DNA from: a bacterium
Lineage (GTDB): Bacteria > JAJVIF01 > JAGGVT01
Length of the DNA: 25,941 nt
Assembly: GCA_021157815.1 (NCBI GenBank)
Contig: JAGGVT010000174.1
Location: 1-25,941, forward strand
Reading direction: 5' to 3'
Part shown: positions 1 to 8,395 of the stretch, piece by piece
Layout of the letters: each line of letters starts with the position of its first letter
How positions within the stretch are numbered: the first letter of the stretch is position 1
Translations under genes and position numbers: made by a program
Notes under the pieces: model-generated
Database searches by the model: none
Seen by the model: only the letters and a program-made list of their open reading frames with translations
What the model was told of the DNA's origin: nothing

Positions 1-105
1 GATCTATATACTATCGAAGGGGAGAAACAACACTCTCCCTCCCCGCTCGCGGGGAGGGCTGGGGTGGGGGCTTCTTGTTTGCGATGCCTTTTCCGACATG
101 CTCTA
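1..105. repeat. Dispersed GC-rich intergenic repeat, copy 1 (family A)
   Basis: Non-coding stretch downstream of purQ. Its core is a CCCCGCTCGCGGGG palindrome followed by AGGGCTGGGGTGGGG, then a spaced TTTGCGATGCC and CCGACA block. The same order of blocks, with similar flanks, recurs at 16200-16311, and an inverted core lies at 16145-16186. A truncated tail (GCCTTTCCCGACA then ACTC) is near 17781-17799. It looks like a mobile or formerly mobile intergenic repeat; the left boundary may lie outside the window. Confidence 0.6.
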
Positions 106-116
106 AAGCATGGTGT

Positions 117-138
117 TATTCCAAAATTATACGGAATA
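117..138 (-). terminator. Weak hairpin after purQ, possible terminator
   Basis: Read on the minus strand, a TATTCC / GGAATA stem with a loop of about 10 nt lies shortly after the purQ stop. There is no strong U-tract, so this is only a candidate end for the pur operon transcript. Confidence 0.25.
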
Positions 139-153
139 GCTTGAGAATTATAA

Positions 154-939
154 TTACAGGTTACTTGTAATATATTCAATCGCGCCTTTGAATAATTTCA
201 GTCCGACTGCGCTTCCTTTGTGGTTGTCGCGACGAATATCCGGCAGCTGGTTTGCGAATATGTTTCTCTCCGGATGGGGCATCATGCCCAGCACTCGTCC
301 GGTTATATCGGTTATGCCAGCGATATGCGCGACGCTTCCGTTTGGGTTGATTGGATAATCGCCGTGATTCCCTGATTTATCCACATATTCAAATGCAACT
401 TGATTATTCGACTGGATTTTTTGCAGCGTGTTTTCATCATCAACAATGAATTTCCCCTCGGCGTGCGCGACAGGGCATGGGATTATATCAGGCAGTAATG
501 TTAAAAAAGGTGATTTGTTTTTTACGTTCTTTTTGAGGTAAATCCATCGACATTCGAACCTGGCTGAATCGTTGAAAAACAGCGTTGTTTTATTTTCCAA
601 ACCATTGCCCGGAAGGAATCCTGATTTAATCAGCACCTGGAATCCGTTGCAGATACCGACAACGAGATTGCCTGTATTAATGAAAGCCGTGAGTTCATCG
701 CCGAAGAATTTTCGTATTTCCAAAGCGAGCACCGCGCCAGCCGAGATGTCATCACCATAAGTGAATCCGCCGGGCAGTGCCAGAAGTTGATAGTCCCGAA
801 GTATCCGGGGATTTTTCATCAGGCGATTTATATGGCAGTCATCAACCTGCGCTCCAGCAAGTTCCAATGCCCATTTTGCTTCCTGGTCGCAGTTCGTTCC
901 AGGACCTCTCATTATCAGCGCTTTGGGAAACTTTGCCAT
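154..939 (-). CDS. purQ: Phosphoribosylformylglycinamidine synthase, glutaminase subunit PurQ
   Basis: Glutamine amidotransferase subunit of FGAM synthase (fourth step of purine synthesis). It releases ammonia from glutamine and passes it to PurL. Seen in the 261-residue protein: the class I glutaminase nucleophile in GICNGFQ (Cys97), the PGGFTYGDD oxyanion-region motif near residue 56, and the catalytic His222/Glu224 in PHPER. The length is slightly above that of small PurQ proteins (about 225-235 aa) and fits the PurQ clade that partners larger PurL. The ATG is preceded by GAGG about 10 nt upstream. It is the last gene of purM-purL-purQ, 30 bp after purL, and is very probably co-transcribed. 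No motif is missing. Confidence 0.95.
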   Translation of the reverse strand: MAKFPKALIMRGPGTNCDQEAKWALELAGAQVDDCHINRLMKNPRILRDYQLLALPGGFTYGDDISAGAVLALEIRKFFGDELTAFINTGNLVVGICNGFQVLIKSGFLPGNGLENKTTLFFNDSARFECRWIYLKKNVKNKSPFLTLLPDIIPCPVAHAEGKFIVDDENTLQKIQSNNQVAFEYVDKSGNHGDYPINPNGSVAHIAGITDITGRVLGMMPHPERNIFANQLPDIRRDNHKGSAVGLKLFKGAIEYITSNL

Positions 940-969
940 GTTTATATAACCTCGACTAATTCTGAATGT

Positions 970-3834
970 TTACCAGTCAAACGTCTTCTGCCATTGTTTT
1001 TTCAATTTATAGATATCAGCATCGATGCACGTTTCGCCGTCTAAACCGCGAATCCTGAGACGACCATCATCCTGAATTATTCCAATCATCGTGATTGAGC
1101 AGGATTGCATAACGCGCATAAATACGGTTTCTTTTTCCGGCAGGATTTCCACAATAAGGCGTCCGGGAGATTCGCCGAACAGGATTTCAGCAGTCGATGG
1201 ATTACCCCGCGTGGGAAATTTCGCAAGGTCAACGGAGACACCAAGTCCGCCAGCGAACGCCATCTCAGACAAAGCTGCCGCGATTCCACCATCTGAAACA
1301 TCATGGCACGACACAACAAACTCTTTTGTGATGGCATCGTGAAGAACCATGTAATCGCGGATGTGAGTGTCCGGTTCAACATTCGGAATACTCCCACCGT
1401 GTAATCCTGCGATAATTGAAAGGTAACTTCCCGCAACTCCCGGCTTCGTGATTCCAAGAATATACAACGGATTTCCCGCGCGTTTGAAATCCATGGTGAC
1501 AGTTTTATCAACATCTTCAACAATCGCAATCGATGATATCAAGAGTGTATGCGGAATCTGAATCATTTCGCCGCCGTAAGAGTATTCGTTGTTAAGGCTG
1601 TCCTTTCCTGATATGAACGGGGTTTTATATTTCACAGCGACATCGTAACACGCTCTGCAAGTCTCATAGAGCGCACCAAGGCTTTCGGGTTTGCTGACAC
1701 TGCCCCATGCGAAGTTGTCCAGAATCGCCATTTGCTTAGGGTCAGCGCCAATCGCGACAGCGTTACGAACAGCCTCATCAATGGAATGAGCCGCCATTTG
1801 GTATGAGTCGATTTCACCTAGACGGGTATTTATCCCGTGAGTGATTGCGATTCCCTTTTTGGAATCACGCAGAGGCCGAATCACTGAGCCATCGGAGGGG
1901 CCATCGTTGCATGCTCCGACAAACGGTTTCACCGCGCTTTGCCCCTGTACCTCATGGTCATACTGCCTGACAACCCACTCCTTGGAGGCGACATCAGGAT
2001 GCGATAGGATTTTATTTAGAATATCCTCGAAACCGTCCTGTGGAATTACGCCATCAAGAGGTCTTGGTTCGTGCTTTACCACTACTTGTTTGGTCGATTG
2101 CGGGCATCCGTTATGCATGAAATCCATTTCGATATCGCAGACGATATTTCCATCGTATGTAAGCTCAAGGCGATTTGTGTCGGTGTATTCGCCGATTATC
2201 GTTGATTGAACATCCTCTTCATCGCAAATTTGAATCATCTCATCGACATTTTCAGGCGGGACAGCGAATACCATTCGCTCCTGCGCCTCACTGACCCAGA
2301 TTTCCCACGGCTGCAATCCCTCGTATTTAAGCGGGACAAGATTCAATTCGACTTTCGCCCCGGTTCGCTCTCCCATTTCACCGACCGCGCTTGACAGCCC
2401 TCCGGCCCCGCAATCGGTGACAGCACGAAAGAGTTTTTTATCGCGGCATTTGAGCATGACATCGGTGAATTTCTTTTCAGTTATCGGATTTCCAATCTGC
2501 ACCGCGCCGGATGAGTGTATTTCACTGCCCTCATCGAGCTCAAGCGAGCTGAAAGTCGCGCCGTGAATGCCATCCCGGCCTGTCGCTCCTCCGATTACAA
2601 GAATCTTGTCGCCGGTTTCAGCATCGCCGAATGATGCCCACTTCGGCATGATTCCCACCGTTCCGCAGTAAACAAGCGGGTTTCCGACATAATTCGGGTG
2701 GAAGTTAACGCTACCGTTGATTGTGGGTATTCCCATACGGTTGCCGTAATCGCGAACTCCGGCGACAACGCCTTTCATAATTCGCTTTGGGTGAAGGGTT
2801 CCCTTTGGCAGTTCATCGCGCGATGTTTCAGGATCGGCGAAACAGAAAATGTCTGTATTGGCGATTGGTTTCGCGCCAAGGCCGCATCCGAGGATATCTC
2901 GAATCACGCCGCCTATTCCCGTTCCAGCGCCCCCGTACGGTTCAATCGCTGATGGATGGTTATGTGTTTCCACTTTGAAACAGATGTTATGTTCATCATC
3001 AAACCTGATAATCCCGGCGTTGTCCTTGAATACTGAAACGCACATTGGATGGTTTATTTCACTTGTCGCTGCAAATACGGTTGATTTGAGCAGATTAGTA
3101 ATTTTCTTTTTATCGTTGATTACATAATCGCTTGTCAGCGTTTTGTGTATGCAGTGCTCGCTCCATGTCTGCGCAAGAGTTTCGAGTTCGACATCGGAGG
3201 GGTCGCGATCAAGTTTGATATAGTAATCCTGAATGATTGTCATTTCGGTGCGATTAAGCGCAAGGACACGATCTTTGCTGAGTTTGTCGAGGGCGTCGCC
3301 ATCAAGTTTACGAATCGGAACGGTTTCTGATATTGGTTTAATTGGAGTGCCTTTCGGAAACGGGTCGTCCGTGTCAGCCATCGTACGCTGGATGACCTTG
3401 TTCATGAGAAGCTTGTCGCGGATAAGTTCGAGTTCGTTATTTGTAAGATCACCAGCTATTAAGAAACGCTTTCCGGTTTTAACCTGCCGGATGCCATCGA
3501 TTCCCAACTCACTTATGCCCCTTAGAGCGGTCGCGCCAGCCGGGTCGGAAACTCCGGGCAGAAAGCCAATCAGAAACGAATGATAACCGCTGTTCGAATT
3601 TGAAAAACCGATTGAATAACGCTCAACCACAGGATCGCATAAAAGTTCCTTCGCCGCATTGTCAACCTCGCCCTCTGAAATCGCGCCTTTAAGCCAAAAG
3701 ACAGTGTTTATCCGTGCATTGAGTTTCGTGCCTATTCCGAGGTCACGGATGTCATCAATGAGACCGTTCGCGAATGGGTCGGGAAAACCATCTTTTTTTG
3801 AGATTTCAATAACGAATATTGCATCGTTTGGCAT
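970..3834 (-). CDS. purL: FGAM synthase synthetase subunit PurL with two N-terminal PurS-like domains
   Basis: ATP-dependent conversion of FGAR to FGAM using ammonia from PurQ. The ATG at 3834 (954 aa) is chosen because AAGGAGT lies 7-8 nt upstream; an in-frame extension to 3903 would run into purM and has no ribosome site. Residues about 5-74 and 84-153 each read as PurS-like modules, the second with GFLPGVSDPAGATALRG. The catalytic body follows: SEHC at about 225, VETHNHPSAIEPYGGAGTG from about 288, GGATGRDGIHGATFSS, TDCGAGGLSSAVGEMGE and CHDVSDGGIAAALSE. Small-type PurL is about 740 aa with a separate PurS, whereas the large single-chain enzyme (about 1300 aa) also includes PurQ. This protein is intermediate: PurS-PurS-PurL fused, PurQ separate. 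No separate purS gene is visible in the operon. Confidence 0.95.
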   Translation of the reverse strand: MPNDAIFVIEISKKDGFPDPFANGLIDDIRDLGIGTKLNARINTVFWLKGAISEGEVDNAAKELLCDPVVERYSIGFSNSNSGYHSFLIGFLPGVSDPAGATALRGISELGIDGIRQVKTGKRFLIAGDLTNNELELIRDKLLMNKVIQRTMADTDDPFPKGTPIKPISETVPIRKLDGDALDKLSKDRVLALNRTEMTIIQDYYIKLDRDPSDVELETLAQTWSEHCIHKTLTSDYVINDKKKITNLLKSTVFAATSEINHPMCVSVFKDNAGIIRFDDEHNICFKVETHNHPSAIEPYGGAGTGIGGVIRDILGCGLGAKPIANTDIFCFADPETSRDELPKGTLHPKRIMKGVVAGVRDYGNRMGIPTINGSVNFHPNYVGNPLVYCGTVGIMPKWASFGDAETGDKILVIGGATGRDGIHGATFSSLELDEGSEIHSSGAVQIGNPITEKKFTDVMLKCRDKKLFRAVTDCGAGGLSSAVGEMGERTGAKVELNLVPLKYEGLQPWEIWVSEAQERMVFAVPPENVDEMIQICDEEDVQSTIIGEYTDTNRLELTYDGNIVCDIEMDFMHNGCPQSTKQVVVKHEPRPLDGVIPQDGFEDILNKILSHPDVASKEWVVRQYDHEVQGQSAVKPFVGACNDGPSDGSVIRPLRDSKKGIAITHGINTRLGEIDSYQMAAHSIDEAVRNAVAIGADPKQMAILDNFAWGSVSKPESLGALYETCRACYDVAVKYKTPFISGKDSLNNEYSYGGEMIQIPHTLLISSIAIVEDVDKTVTMDFKRAGNPLYILGITKPGVAGSYLSIIAGLHGGSIPNVEPDTHIRDYMVLHDAITKEFVVSCHDVSDGGIAAALSEMAFAGGLGVSVDLAKFPTRGNPSTAEILFGESPGRLIVEILPEKETVFMRVMQSCSITMIGIIQDDGRLRIRGLDGETCIDADIYKLKKQWQKTFDW

Positions 3835-3865
3835 GCATTTACTCCTTACAGATTCTGGTTCAATC

Positions 3866-4933
3866 TCAACTGGTAAGAATAACCTCACCGTTTCCGGGAA
3901 CAATTTCGCCGATTATTTTGCTTTCAACCCCGAATCGCTTAAGAATAATCTGCGCGTTGTCAACCTCGCCACCGCGCATGACAAGTGCCATTCCGATTCC
4001 CATGTTGAATGCCTTGAACATCTCATCGTGGCTGATATTGCCCCACTCGACAACAATTTCGATTTCAGGCGGCACATCCCAGCTGGTCGGGTCAACGCGC
4101 GCGCTTAAATCATCAGGAAGAATTCTCGGAATGTTGCCGGTAATGCCACCGCCTGTGATATTCGCTATCCCCTGAATCTCAACGCCGTTTTCAATCAGTT
4201 CCATGACCGGTTTGACGTAAATCGTAGTCGGCTTTAACAAAGCGGCTCCCAGATAATTTTCAAGTTCGGGGACTTTGTCAGCATATTTATATGGCGACTT
4301 TTTCTCGATTACTTTGCGAATCAGTGAATACCCGTTTGAGTGAAATCCGCTTGATAACAGCCCGAGAACAACATCCCCTTCCCGAATGGCGGAGTTGTCA
4401 ATGACTTTGCTTTCATCGACAATTCCAACGCCAAAAGCCGCGAGGTCAAATTCGCCGGGTGGGTAAATATCCGGGAGTTCAGCTGTTTCACCGCCGACAA
4501 GCGCGCAGTCTGCCTGCTTGCATCCGGTAACAATGCCCTCGATTATTTTTTCAAACGTGTCATCATCGAATTTTCCAATCCCGATATAATCGAGCAGGAA
4601 CAGGGGTTTCGCGCCAACGCAGATAATATCGTTTACTACCATCGCGACAAGGTCAATACCGATTGTGTTGTATCGCTTCATTTCATGGGCAATCAGGAGT
4701 TTTGTGCCTACGCCGTCCGTTGAACTGACAAGAATCGGTTTGTCCATGCTTGAAATATCCGGACGGAAAAAACCGGCGAATCCGCCTATGCCGGTGGGAA
4801 CGCCTTTTGTGTGCGTCGAGCTCACAAGGGCTTTTATCCTGTCAATTGCCTTGTCCGTACGCTCGATATCCACACCGCTTTCAGCATATGTCATCCCTTT
4901 TTCTTTTTGTTTTTTTGTCATGTCGGCCATCAT
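3866..4933 (-). CDS. purM: Phosphoribosylformylglycinamidine cyclo-ligase (AIR synthetase) PurM
   Basis: Converts FGAM to AIR with ATP, the step after PurL/PurQ. Recognised by SSTDGVGTKLLIAH, then GIDLVAMVVNDIICVGAKPLFLLDY, GGETAELPDIYPPGEFD, LLSSGFHSNGYSLIR and IANITGGGITGNIPRI, all in canonical order. The family usually begins close to MTYAESGVDI, which here is an internal ATG at 4894 with AAAAAGGG directly against it. Upstream ATGs at 4933/4930 follow a weak GCGGGAT site, and a TTG at 4957 has none. I chose 4933; the Lys-rich extra residues before MTYA may not be translated. It is the first gene of the pur operon, with 31 bp to purL. Confidence 0.93.
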   Translation of the reverse strand: MMADMTKKQKEKGMTYAESGVDIERTDKAIDRIKALVSSTHTKGVPTGIGGFAGFFRPDISSMDKPILVSSTDGVGTKLLIAHEMKRYNTIGIDLVAMVVNDIICVGAKPLFLLDYIGIGKFDDDTFEKIIEGIVTGCKQADCALVGGETAELPDIYPPGEFDLAAFGVGIVDESKVIDNSAIREGDVVLGLLSSGFHSNGYSLIRKVIEKKSPYKYADKVPELENYLGAALLKPTTIYVKPVMELIENGVEIQGIANITGGGITGNIPRILPDDLSARVDPTSWDVPPEIEIVVEWGNISHDEMFKAFNMGIGMALVMRGGEVDNAQIILKRFGVESKIIGEIVPGNGEVILTS

Positions 4934-4998
4934 TATCCCGCAGGATGATTTTATCAATCAGAATGTGAAAGCATACGACAAGATTAAAATCATTTCCA

Positions 4999-5027
4999 CT
5001 TTTAAGGCTGAAAAGATAAAATTTCAA
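4999..5027 (-). promoter_or_regulatory. Candidate sigma70 promoter of the pur operon
   Basis: On the minus strand TTGAAA (5022-5027), a 17-bp spacer and TAAAAG (4999-5004) precede purM, giving a leader of roughly 60 nt. Five and four of six consensus bases match. No purine riboswitch-like fold was recognised in the short leader. Confidence 0.4.
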
Positions 5028-5194
5028 TTTTGAACCAAGGATTTTCATACAAAACTTGTCAAAATAAAATACGGATTGCTGATTGGTGGAACACAGATGA
5101 ATGTGGTGAAGTAGGTATCGCTGAAATCGGAGAACATCATTGCTGTGCTTGCGAGACACAATGATTTAGATATTTAAAATTTTAAAATGTGAGT

Positions 5195-5200
5195 TATAAT
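5195..5200 (+). promoter_or_regulatory. Perfect -10 box (TATAAT) ahead of the lipoprotein gene
   Basis: TATAAT sits 22 bp before the ATG at 5223, followed by the strong ribosome site CGGAGGTC. The -35 region is poor, so the promoter is tentative and would give a very short leader. Confidence 0.3.
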
Positions 5201-5222
5201 TAACATTTTACCGGAGGTCATC

Positions 5223-6239
5223 ATGAATATTAATGACAAAAGAACAACCTTTTTACTTATACTTTTGTTATTGTTCGCTGTTAGTTGCAGTGGAAACAAG
5301 GATCATGAAATTGGCACTCAACCTGATAACGTAGATGTAAATCTTGCAAACCCGACGAGATTAACAGATGCAAGCAGCGAAAAATACCCCATTTTGATTC
5401 CACCTGGGAAAGACGATTCATGTGAATTCTATTATTCAAACTCTAACCTGTATCATAATCGGCTTAATTTTTTTGGTAAGCAACTACGAGCTTTCCAAAC
5501 TAAATATGGTAGATATCCGGACACGCTTGAAGAATATTTAGATGCTGAAACTACTATATTCTGGCCCATTGATCCATTTACGAATAAACCATTTGTTTAT
5601 TCTAAATCTATCACCCCGGATTTAGGTTCGATGGGAAAATTCTCTTTTGAAAATGTTAAAGATAGAAATAATGAGATTGGACTTAAGATTCTGTGTTCTA
5701 TACCTACCGATGAGGAAACTTTCATGCTTGCGAATTATCCATTACCTGCGCCAGGAAATAATTTTGACAACATAAATATGCGTTATGAAAACCAATTCTC
5801 AACACTGCCTGATTATCTCAACTCACAAGCTTATTTATTGGCAGCGGATTATGCATATCAGTTTGGCGAACTACCTGAAACTTTGGGGGAATTCCTGTGC
5901 GGCTATTTAATAATCAAGGACAATTGGCCTGACATGAGTTCAATAAAATCAAAAGAGGATAAAGGTTATTTTGAGTTGGGTTTAACACCCGATAAATTAA
6001 CTTACTACAGCATTATCCATATGACAACTGGTTGGAAAAGGGAGAGAAGCTATACTTATGAATCAACGCCAAATCAAAAGAGAAAAATGAGCCAGAACCT
6101 GGCTATGGCACTGACTATGCCTGATGTATCCAAATTATCGCATATGGTTCCTTTTGCTTCATCGCTGATTTATCCGACTGCTGAATCTTTGCCAAAGGAA
6201 CTCTGCATAACAAAAACTGAGATTCTTGCATTGAAATAA
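5223..6239 (+). CDS. Predicted lipoprotein with two pilin-like (GspG-type) motifs
   Basis: Function unknown. The 338-aa product starts with a basic N-terminus, a hydrophobic stretch LLILLLLFAV and a lipobox-like AVSC, so Lgt (encoded later in this window) would acylate the Cys at about residue 22. The mature part has FQTKYGRYPDTLEEYLD followed by WPIDPFTNKPFVY, resembling the C-terminal part of type II secretion major pseudopilins. A second, more diverged copy occurs later: AYQFGELPETLGEFL, then NWPDM. No N-methylation prepilin motif is present, so it is not itself a pilin. CGGAGGTC about 6 nt upstream fixes the start. The coding sequence is noticeably more A+T-rich than the pur genes, which may point to a different history. 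Confidence 0.75.
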   Translation: MNINDKRTTFLLILLLLFAVSCSGNKDHEIGTQPDNVDVNLANPTRLTDASSEKYPILIPPGKDDSCEFYYSNSNLYHNRLNFFGKQLRAFQTKYGRYPDTLEEYLDAETTIFWPIDPFTNKPFVYSKSITPDLGSMGKFSFENVKDRNNEIGLKILCSIPTDEETFMLANYPLPAPGNNFDNINMRYENQFSTLPDYLNSQAYLLAADYAYQFGELPETLGEFLCGYLIIKDNWPDMSSIKSKEDKGYFELGLTPDKLTYYSIIHMTTGWKRERSYTYESTPNQKRKMSQNLAMALTMPDVSKLSHMVPFASSLIYPTAESLPKELCITKTEILALK

Positions 6240-6430
6240 GTAAACGGCCAAAGAATCCACTTTCCTGAACTTGCGATAGACACTGGGCTTATGAACGAGC
6301 CTTATTTAAGCCATCCAGTTTGAAGCCTCTTATGGACTATCCTCATTTCTTTAAAATCATTCGTCATTATTGAAATTTCATATTAGACCGCACAATTATC
6401 ACGCAAAAAGTGTCATAATAGTGAGGAAAG

Positions 6431-6450
6431 CACCATGCAAAAGCATGGTG
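6431..6450. other. Perfect 8-bp hairpin CACCATGC-AAAA-GCATGGTG
   Basis: A short stem-loop about 30 bp upstream of the next gene. The AAAGCATGGTGTTA half also occurs at 105-118 beside repeat family A, so this may be a repeat remnant and not a regulatory site. The rest of 6240-6478 shows nothing else clear. Confidence 0.4.
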
Positions 6451-6478
6451 TTACAGACAAATCATGGAGCGTCAAACA

Positions 6479-7591
6479 ATGCGAAATTACAAATCATTAG
6501 TTTTAATATACCCGTTGATTTTCCTTCTATCATTCATTGTCCTGTGCAATGAACCGGCAGTCGCGCAAAAGCATCCTGAACCAAGCATCATGATAGAGGA
6601 TTTCTATCCTGTCCAACGAGGCGTTCTTGAAAGGGCATGGGCACAGGTCGCAGGCGTGAATGGCGCGAATATTCCCCATATTCGTAAAGCAGCAAAGAAA
6701 TATAATATGCATCCCGCGGATGTCGCCACTGTTCTTGTCGCCGATTCGGCATGCCGATTCGCCTGGCCCGGCGGACTGCCGAATGAAATCCCGTTCGGAT
6801 TCGTCCATTCGCAGACCGGAATCTCCCAGATACCCCCCAGCATGGCGGCATCGCATAGATTGATAGAATCAGGCCTGTTGATTTCCGGGGCAAAATCGCG
6901 ATTCAAAAGAATGAGGGAATCGACACTGCAGCCTGAAAAGGGTGTCGATTACTGGTTTAAATCTCTGGTTGATGAATCATACGAAGCTATGAAAGATCCC
7001 GGCGTGAATATAAGAGTCGCTGCGCGATTCATGCGTCGAGTCTCGAATGCCGCTTTAAATCTGTATAAGCCAGATGCCCGTGATTCTCTTATGATGGATG
7101 ATCAAAGCCTTATTCCCAAGCAGCATATCAGATGGGCGGATGAATTCGACTGGGGTAAACTGAAAAAATACCTTCGCGACCACATGTTGTGGGATTATAC
7201 CTATGAATTTGATATAACTGAGTTCGCGCCGTCGGATGACAGAATCAGCGAACTCAACATGATGATTCTCTATTCGGAATATCGCACAAGTCCGCCGTTC
7301 GATGGCTCCTGGTTTTTCGAGGCGATGTATCTTGTGCGTGAAACAAGGCGATGGCTTAACTCGCGTGAGGATATTCTTGACCAGCTGAAACCTCTGGATG
7401 GCAAAGTCAAACCGTATGTTGAATGGGTTGAGGATTATTCGTTCTACCAGAATGAGGCTGAAATGCTTAATCCGGGAAGAGTCCGGACTGAAGATGAGGA
7501 TTCCGGCAATACAAATGATAAAGAAGAGAAAAAGGACGAGAAGTCTAAAAGCGAAGACAAGGGAAAACGTAAAACCAGAGGCGGGTACTAA
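6479..7591 (+). CDS. Secreted lysozyme-fold-like protein, degenerate lytic transglycosylase
   Basis: 370 aa from the ATG at 6479, chosen because GGAG lies 9 nt upstream; the ATG at 6464 contains that site. Residues 1-30 form a signal peptide ending near AVAQ. A region from about 75 to 190 follows the order of lytic transglycosylase (SLT) motifs: a helix ending VLVADSACRF, then TGISQIPPSMA (compare GLMQIMPxTA), then NIRVAARFMRR (compare NIxLGxxYL). The position expected to hold the catalytic Glu (ESxF) is Asp89, and the spacing to the second motif is longer than usual. It may be inactive or a binding protein. The C-terminus is a charged, Lys/Glu-rich tail of about 40 residues. Its end overlaps the end of the convergent HTH gene by 4 bp. 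The fold assignment is inference from motif order. Confidence 0.6.
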   Translation: MRNYKSLVLIYPLIFLLSFIVLCNEPAVAQKHPEPSIMIEDFYPVQRGVLERAWAQVAGVNGANIPHIRKAAKKYNMHPADVATVLVADSACRFAWPGGLPNEIPFGFVHSQTGISQIPPSMAASHRLIESGLLISGAKSRFKRMRESTLQPEKGVDYWFKSLVDESYEAMKDPGVNIRVAARFMRRVSNAALNLYKPDARDSLMMDDQSLIPKQHIRWADEFDWGKLKKYLRDHMLWDYTYEFDITEFAPSDDRISELNMMILYSEYRTSPPFDGSWFFEAMYLVRETRRWLNSREDILDQLKPLDGKVKPYVEWVEDYSFYQNEAEMLNPGRVRTEDEDSGNTNDKEEKKDEKSKSEDKGKRKTRGGY

Positions 7592-7977
7592 TCAAAATTC
7601 TCCATGAAATACTCGCAATCACGACACTCCTTGTCGCAGAGAATCAAGTCGCTATCCACAACGTTTCGTAGAAGAAAACAGTTTAGTGCCCTAACGCGGT
7701 ATGTCAGGCACTCGGTACAATGATGGTCGTCAGCAAGTTTCCTGTCATCAGACTGCCAGCAATACAGGCGATTATCCTTATTGTTGGCGACGTCACTCTT
7801 GGAACTGCTTTTATTATCACCGGAAATCCAGTTATCCAGAGTTTTTTTCGAAAACCTCCAGTGCCTTCCGACTTTTATCGCCGGTACCCGTTTCTCCTGA
7901 ACCAGTTTATAAAGAGTGCTTCTCGGTATCTTGAGATAAGACATCACTTCCTTGAAACTCATTATTTCATCAGTCAT
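7588..7977 (-). CDS. Excisionase/MerR-type HTH protein with Cys-rich C-terminus
   Basis: 129-aa putative DNA-binding protein. Residues about 4-52 (MSFKEVMSYLKIPRSTLYKL, then VPAIKVGRHWRF and LDNWI) match the helix-turn-helix domain (HTH_17) found in excisionases and small regulators. After a Ser/Lys/Asn linker, residues 73-121 contain seven Cys (73, 87, 90, 100, 114, 118, 121) in CxxC-like pairs (HCTEC, CDKECRDC), suggesting zinc or another metal. The ATG at 7977 has AGAGGTG about 6 nt upstream; longer in-frame starts lack a site. It is a single gene, convergent with the preceding one, with no integrase beside it, so a regulatory role is likelier than excision. The target is unknown. Confidence 0.75.
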   Translation of the reverse strand: MTDEIMSFKEVMSYLKIPRSTLYKLVQEKRVPAIKVGRHWRFSKKTLDNWISGDNKSSSKSDVANNKDNRLYCWQSDDRKLADDHHCTECLTYRVRALNCFLLRNVVDSDLILCDKECRDCEYFMENFD

Positions 7978-8020
7978 ACAAAGCACCTCTGTCGTTAAAT
8001 GTGAAAATAAAACCAAACTG

Positions 8021-8031
8021 TATTAGTAATA
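8021..8031. promoter_or_regulatory. Small palindrome TATTA-G-TAATA upstream of the HTH gene
   Basis: An 11-bp odd-centred palindrome 44 bp upstream of the HTH start codon. It shares TAGTAATA with the palindrome at 8107-8119. Possible operator for autoregulation; inference only. Confidence 0.3.
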
Positions 8032-8106
8032 ACTGATACTTTCCGTTTACTATACATACTGGCACAGATATAACATAATTATAACGTCAAGAGGTTCGAA
8101 TAACAA

Positions 8107-8119
8107 CTAGTAATACTAG
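8107..8119. promoter_or_regulatory. Small palindrome CTAGTA-A-TACTAG upstream of the HTH gene
   Basis: A 13-bp perfect odd-centred palindrome, 76 bp from the related one at 8021-8031. The HTH gene's promoter is expected in between, although I could not place a convincing -35/-10 pair. Confidence 0.3.
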
Positions 8120-8143
8120 AGAAATCTGAGTAGGTTAAAAGAA

Positions 8144-8366
8144 GTTAGCAGGTTAGCAGGTTAGCAGGTTAGCAAGTTAGTAGGTTAGCAAGTTAGCAGG
8201 TTAGCAAGTTAGCAGGTTAGTAAGTTAGCAAGTTAGTAAGTTAGCAAGTTAGCAGGTTAGCAAGTTAGTAAGTTAGCAAGTTAGCAGGTTAGCAAGTTAG
8301 TAAGTTAGCAAGTTAGCAAGTTAGCAGGTTAGTAAGTTAGCAGGTTAGCAAGTTAGCAAGTTAGTA
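8144..8366 (+). repeat. Octamer tandem array A, GTTAG[C/T]A[A/G], about 28 units
   Basis: 27 full units plus 7 nt of an 8-bp repeat that varies almost only at two positions by transitions (C/T at 6, A/G at 8), giving GTTAGCAG, GTTAGCAA, GTTAGTAA and one GTTAGTAG. There are no spacers, so it is not CRISPR. Because 8 is not a multiple of 3, TAG occurs in all three sense frames and TAA in all three antisense frames within 24 nt. Unlike the other three arrays, it does not follow a gene on its own strand. Confidence 0.95.
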
Positions 8367-8395
8367 CGGGAAAAAGATATCACTCGGGGACCCCG

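Noticed and set aside
3835-3903. Longer purL start at 3903
   Set aside because: It would overlap the end of purM, lacks a ribosome site, and the extra residues do not resemble PurS; AAGGAGT supports 3834.
4881-5159. 92-codon minus-strand frame upstream of purM
   Set aside because: Overlaps the purM start and the predicted promoter; no similarity or ribosome site.
7588-7977. Excisionase of an integrated element
   Set aside because: No integrase, attachment-site pair or phage genes are present; the HTH type is also common in ordinary regulators.
8144-8366. CRISPR-like array
   Set aside because: The 8-bp units are directly adjacent with no spacers and no cas genes; it is a simple tandem repeat.
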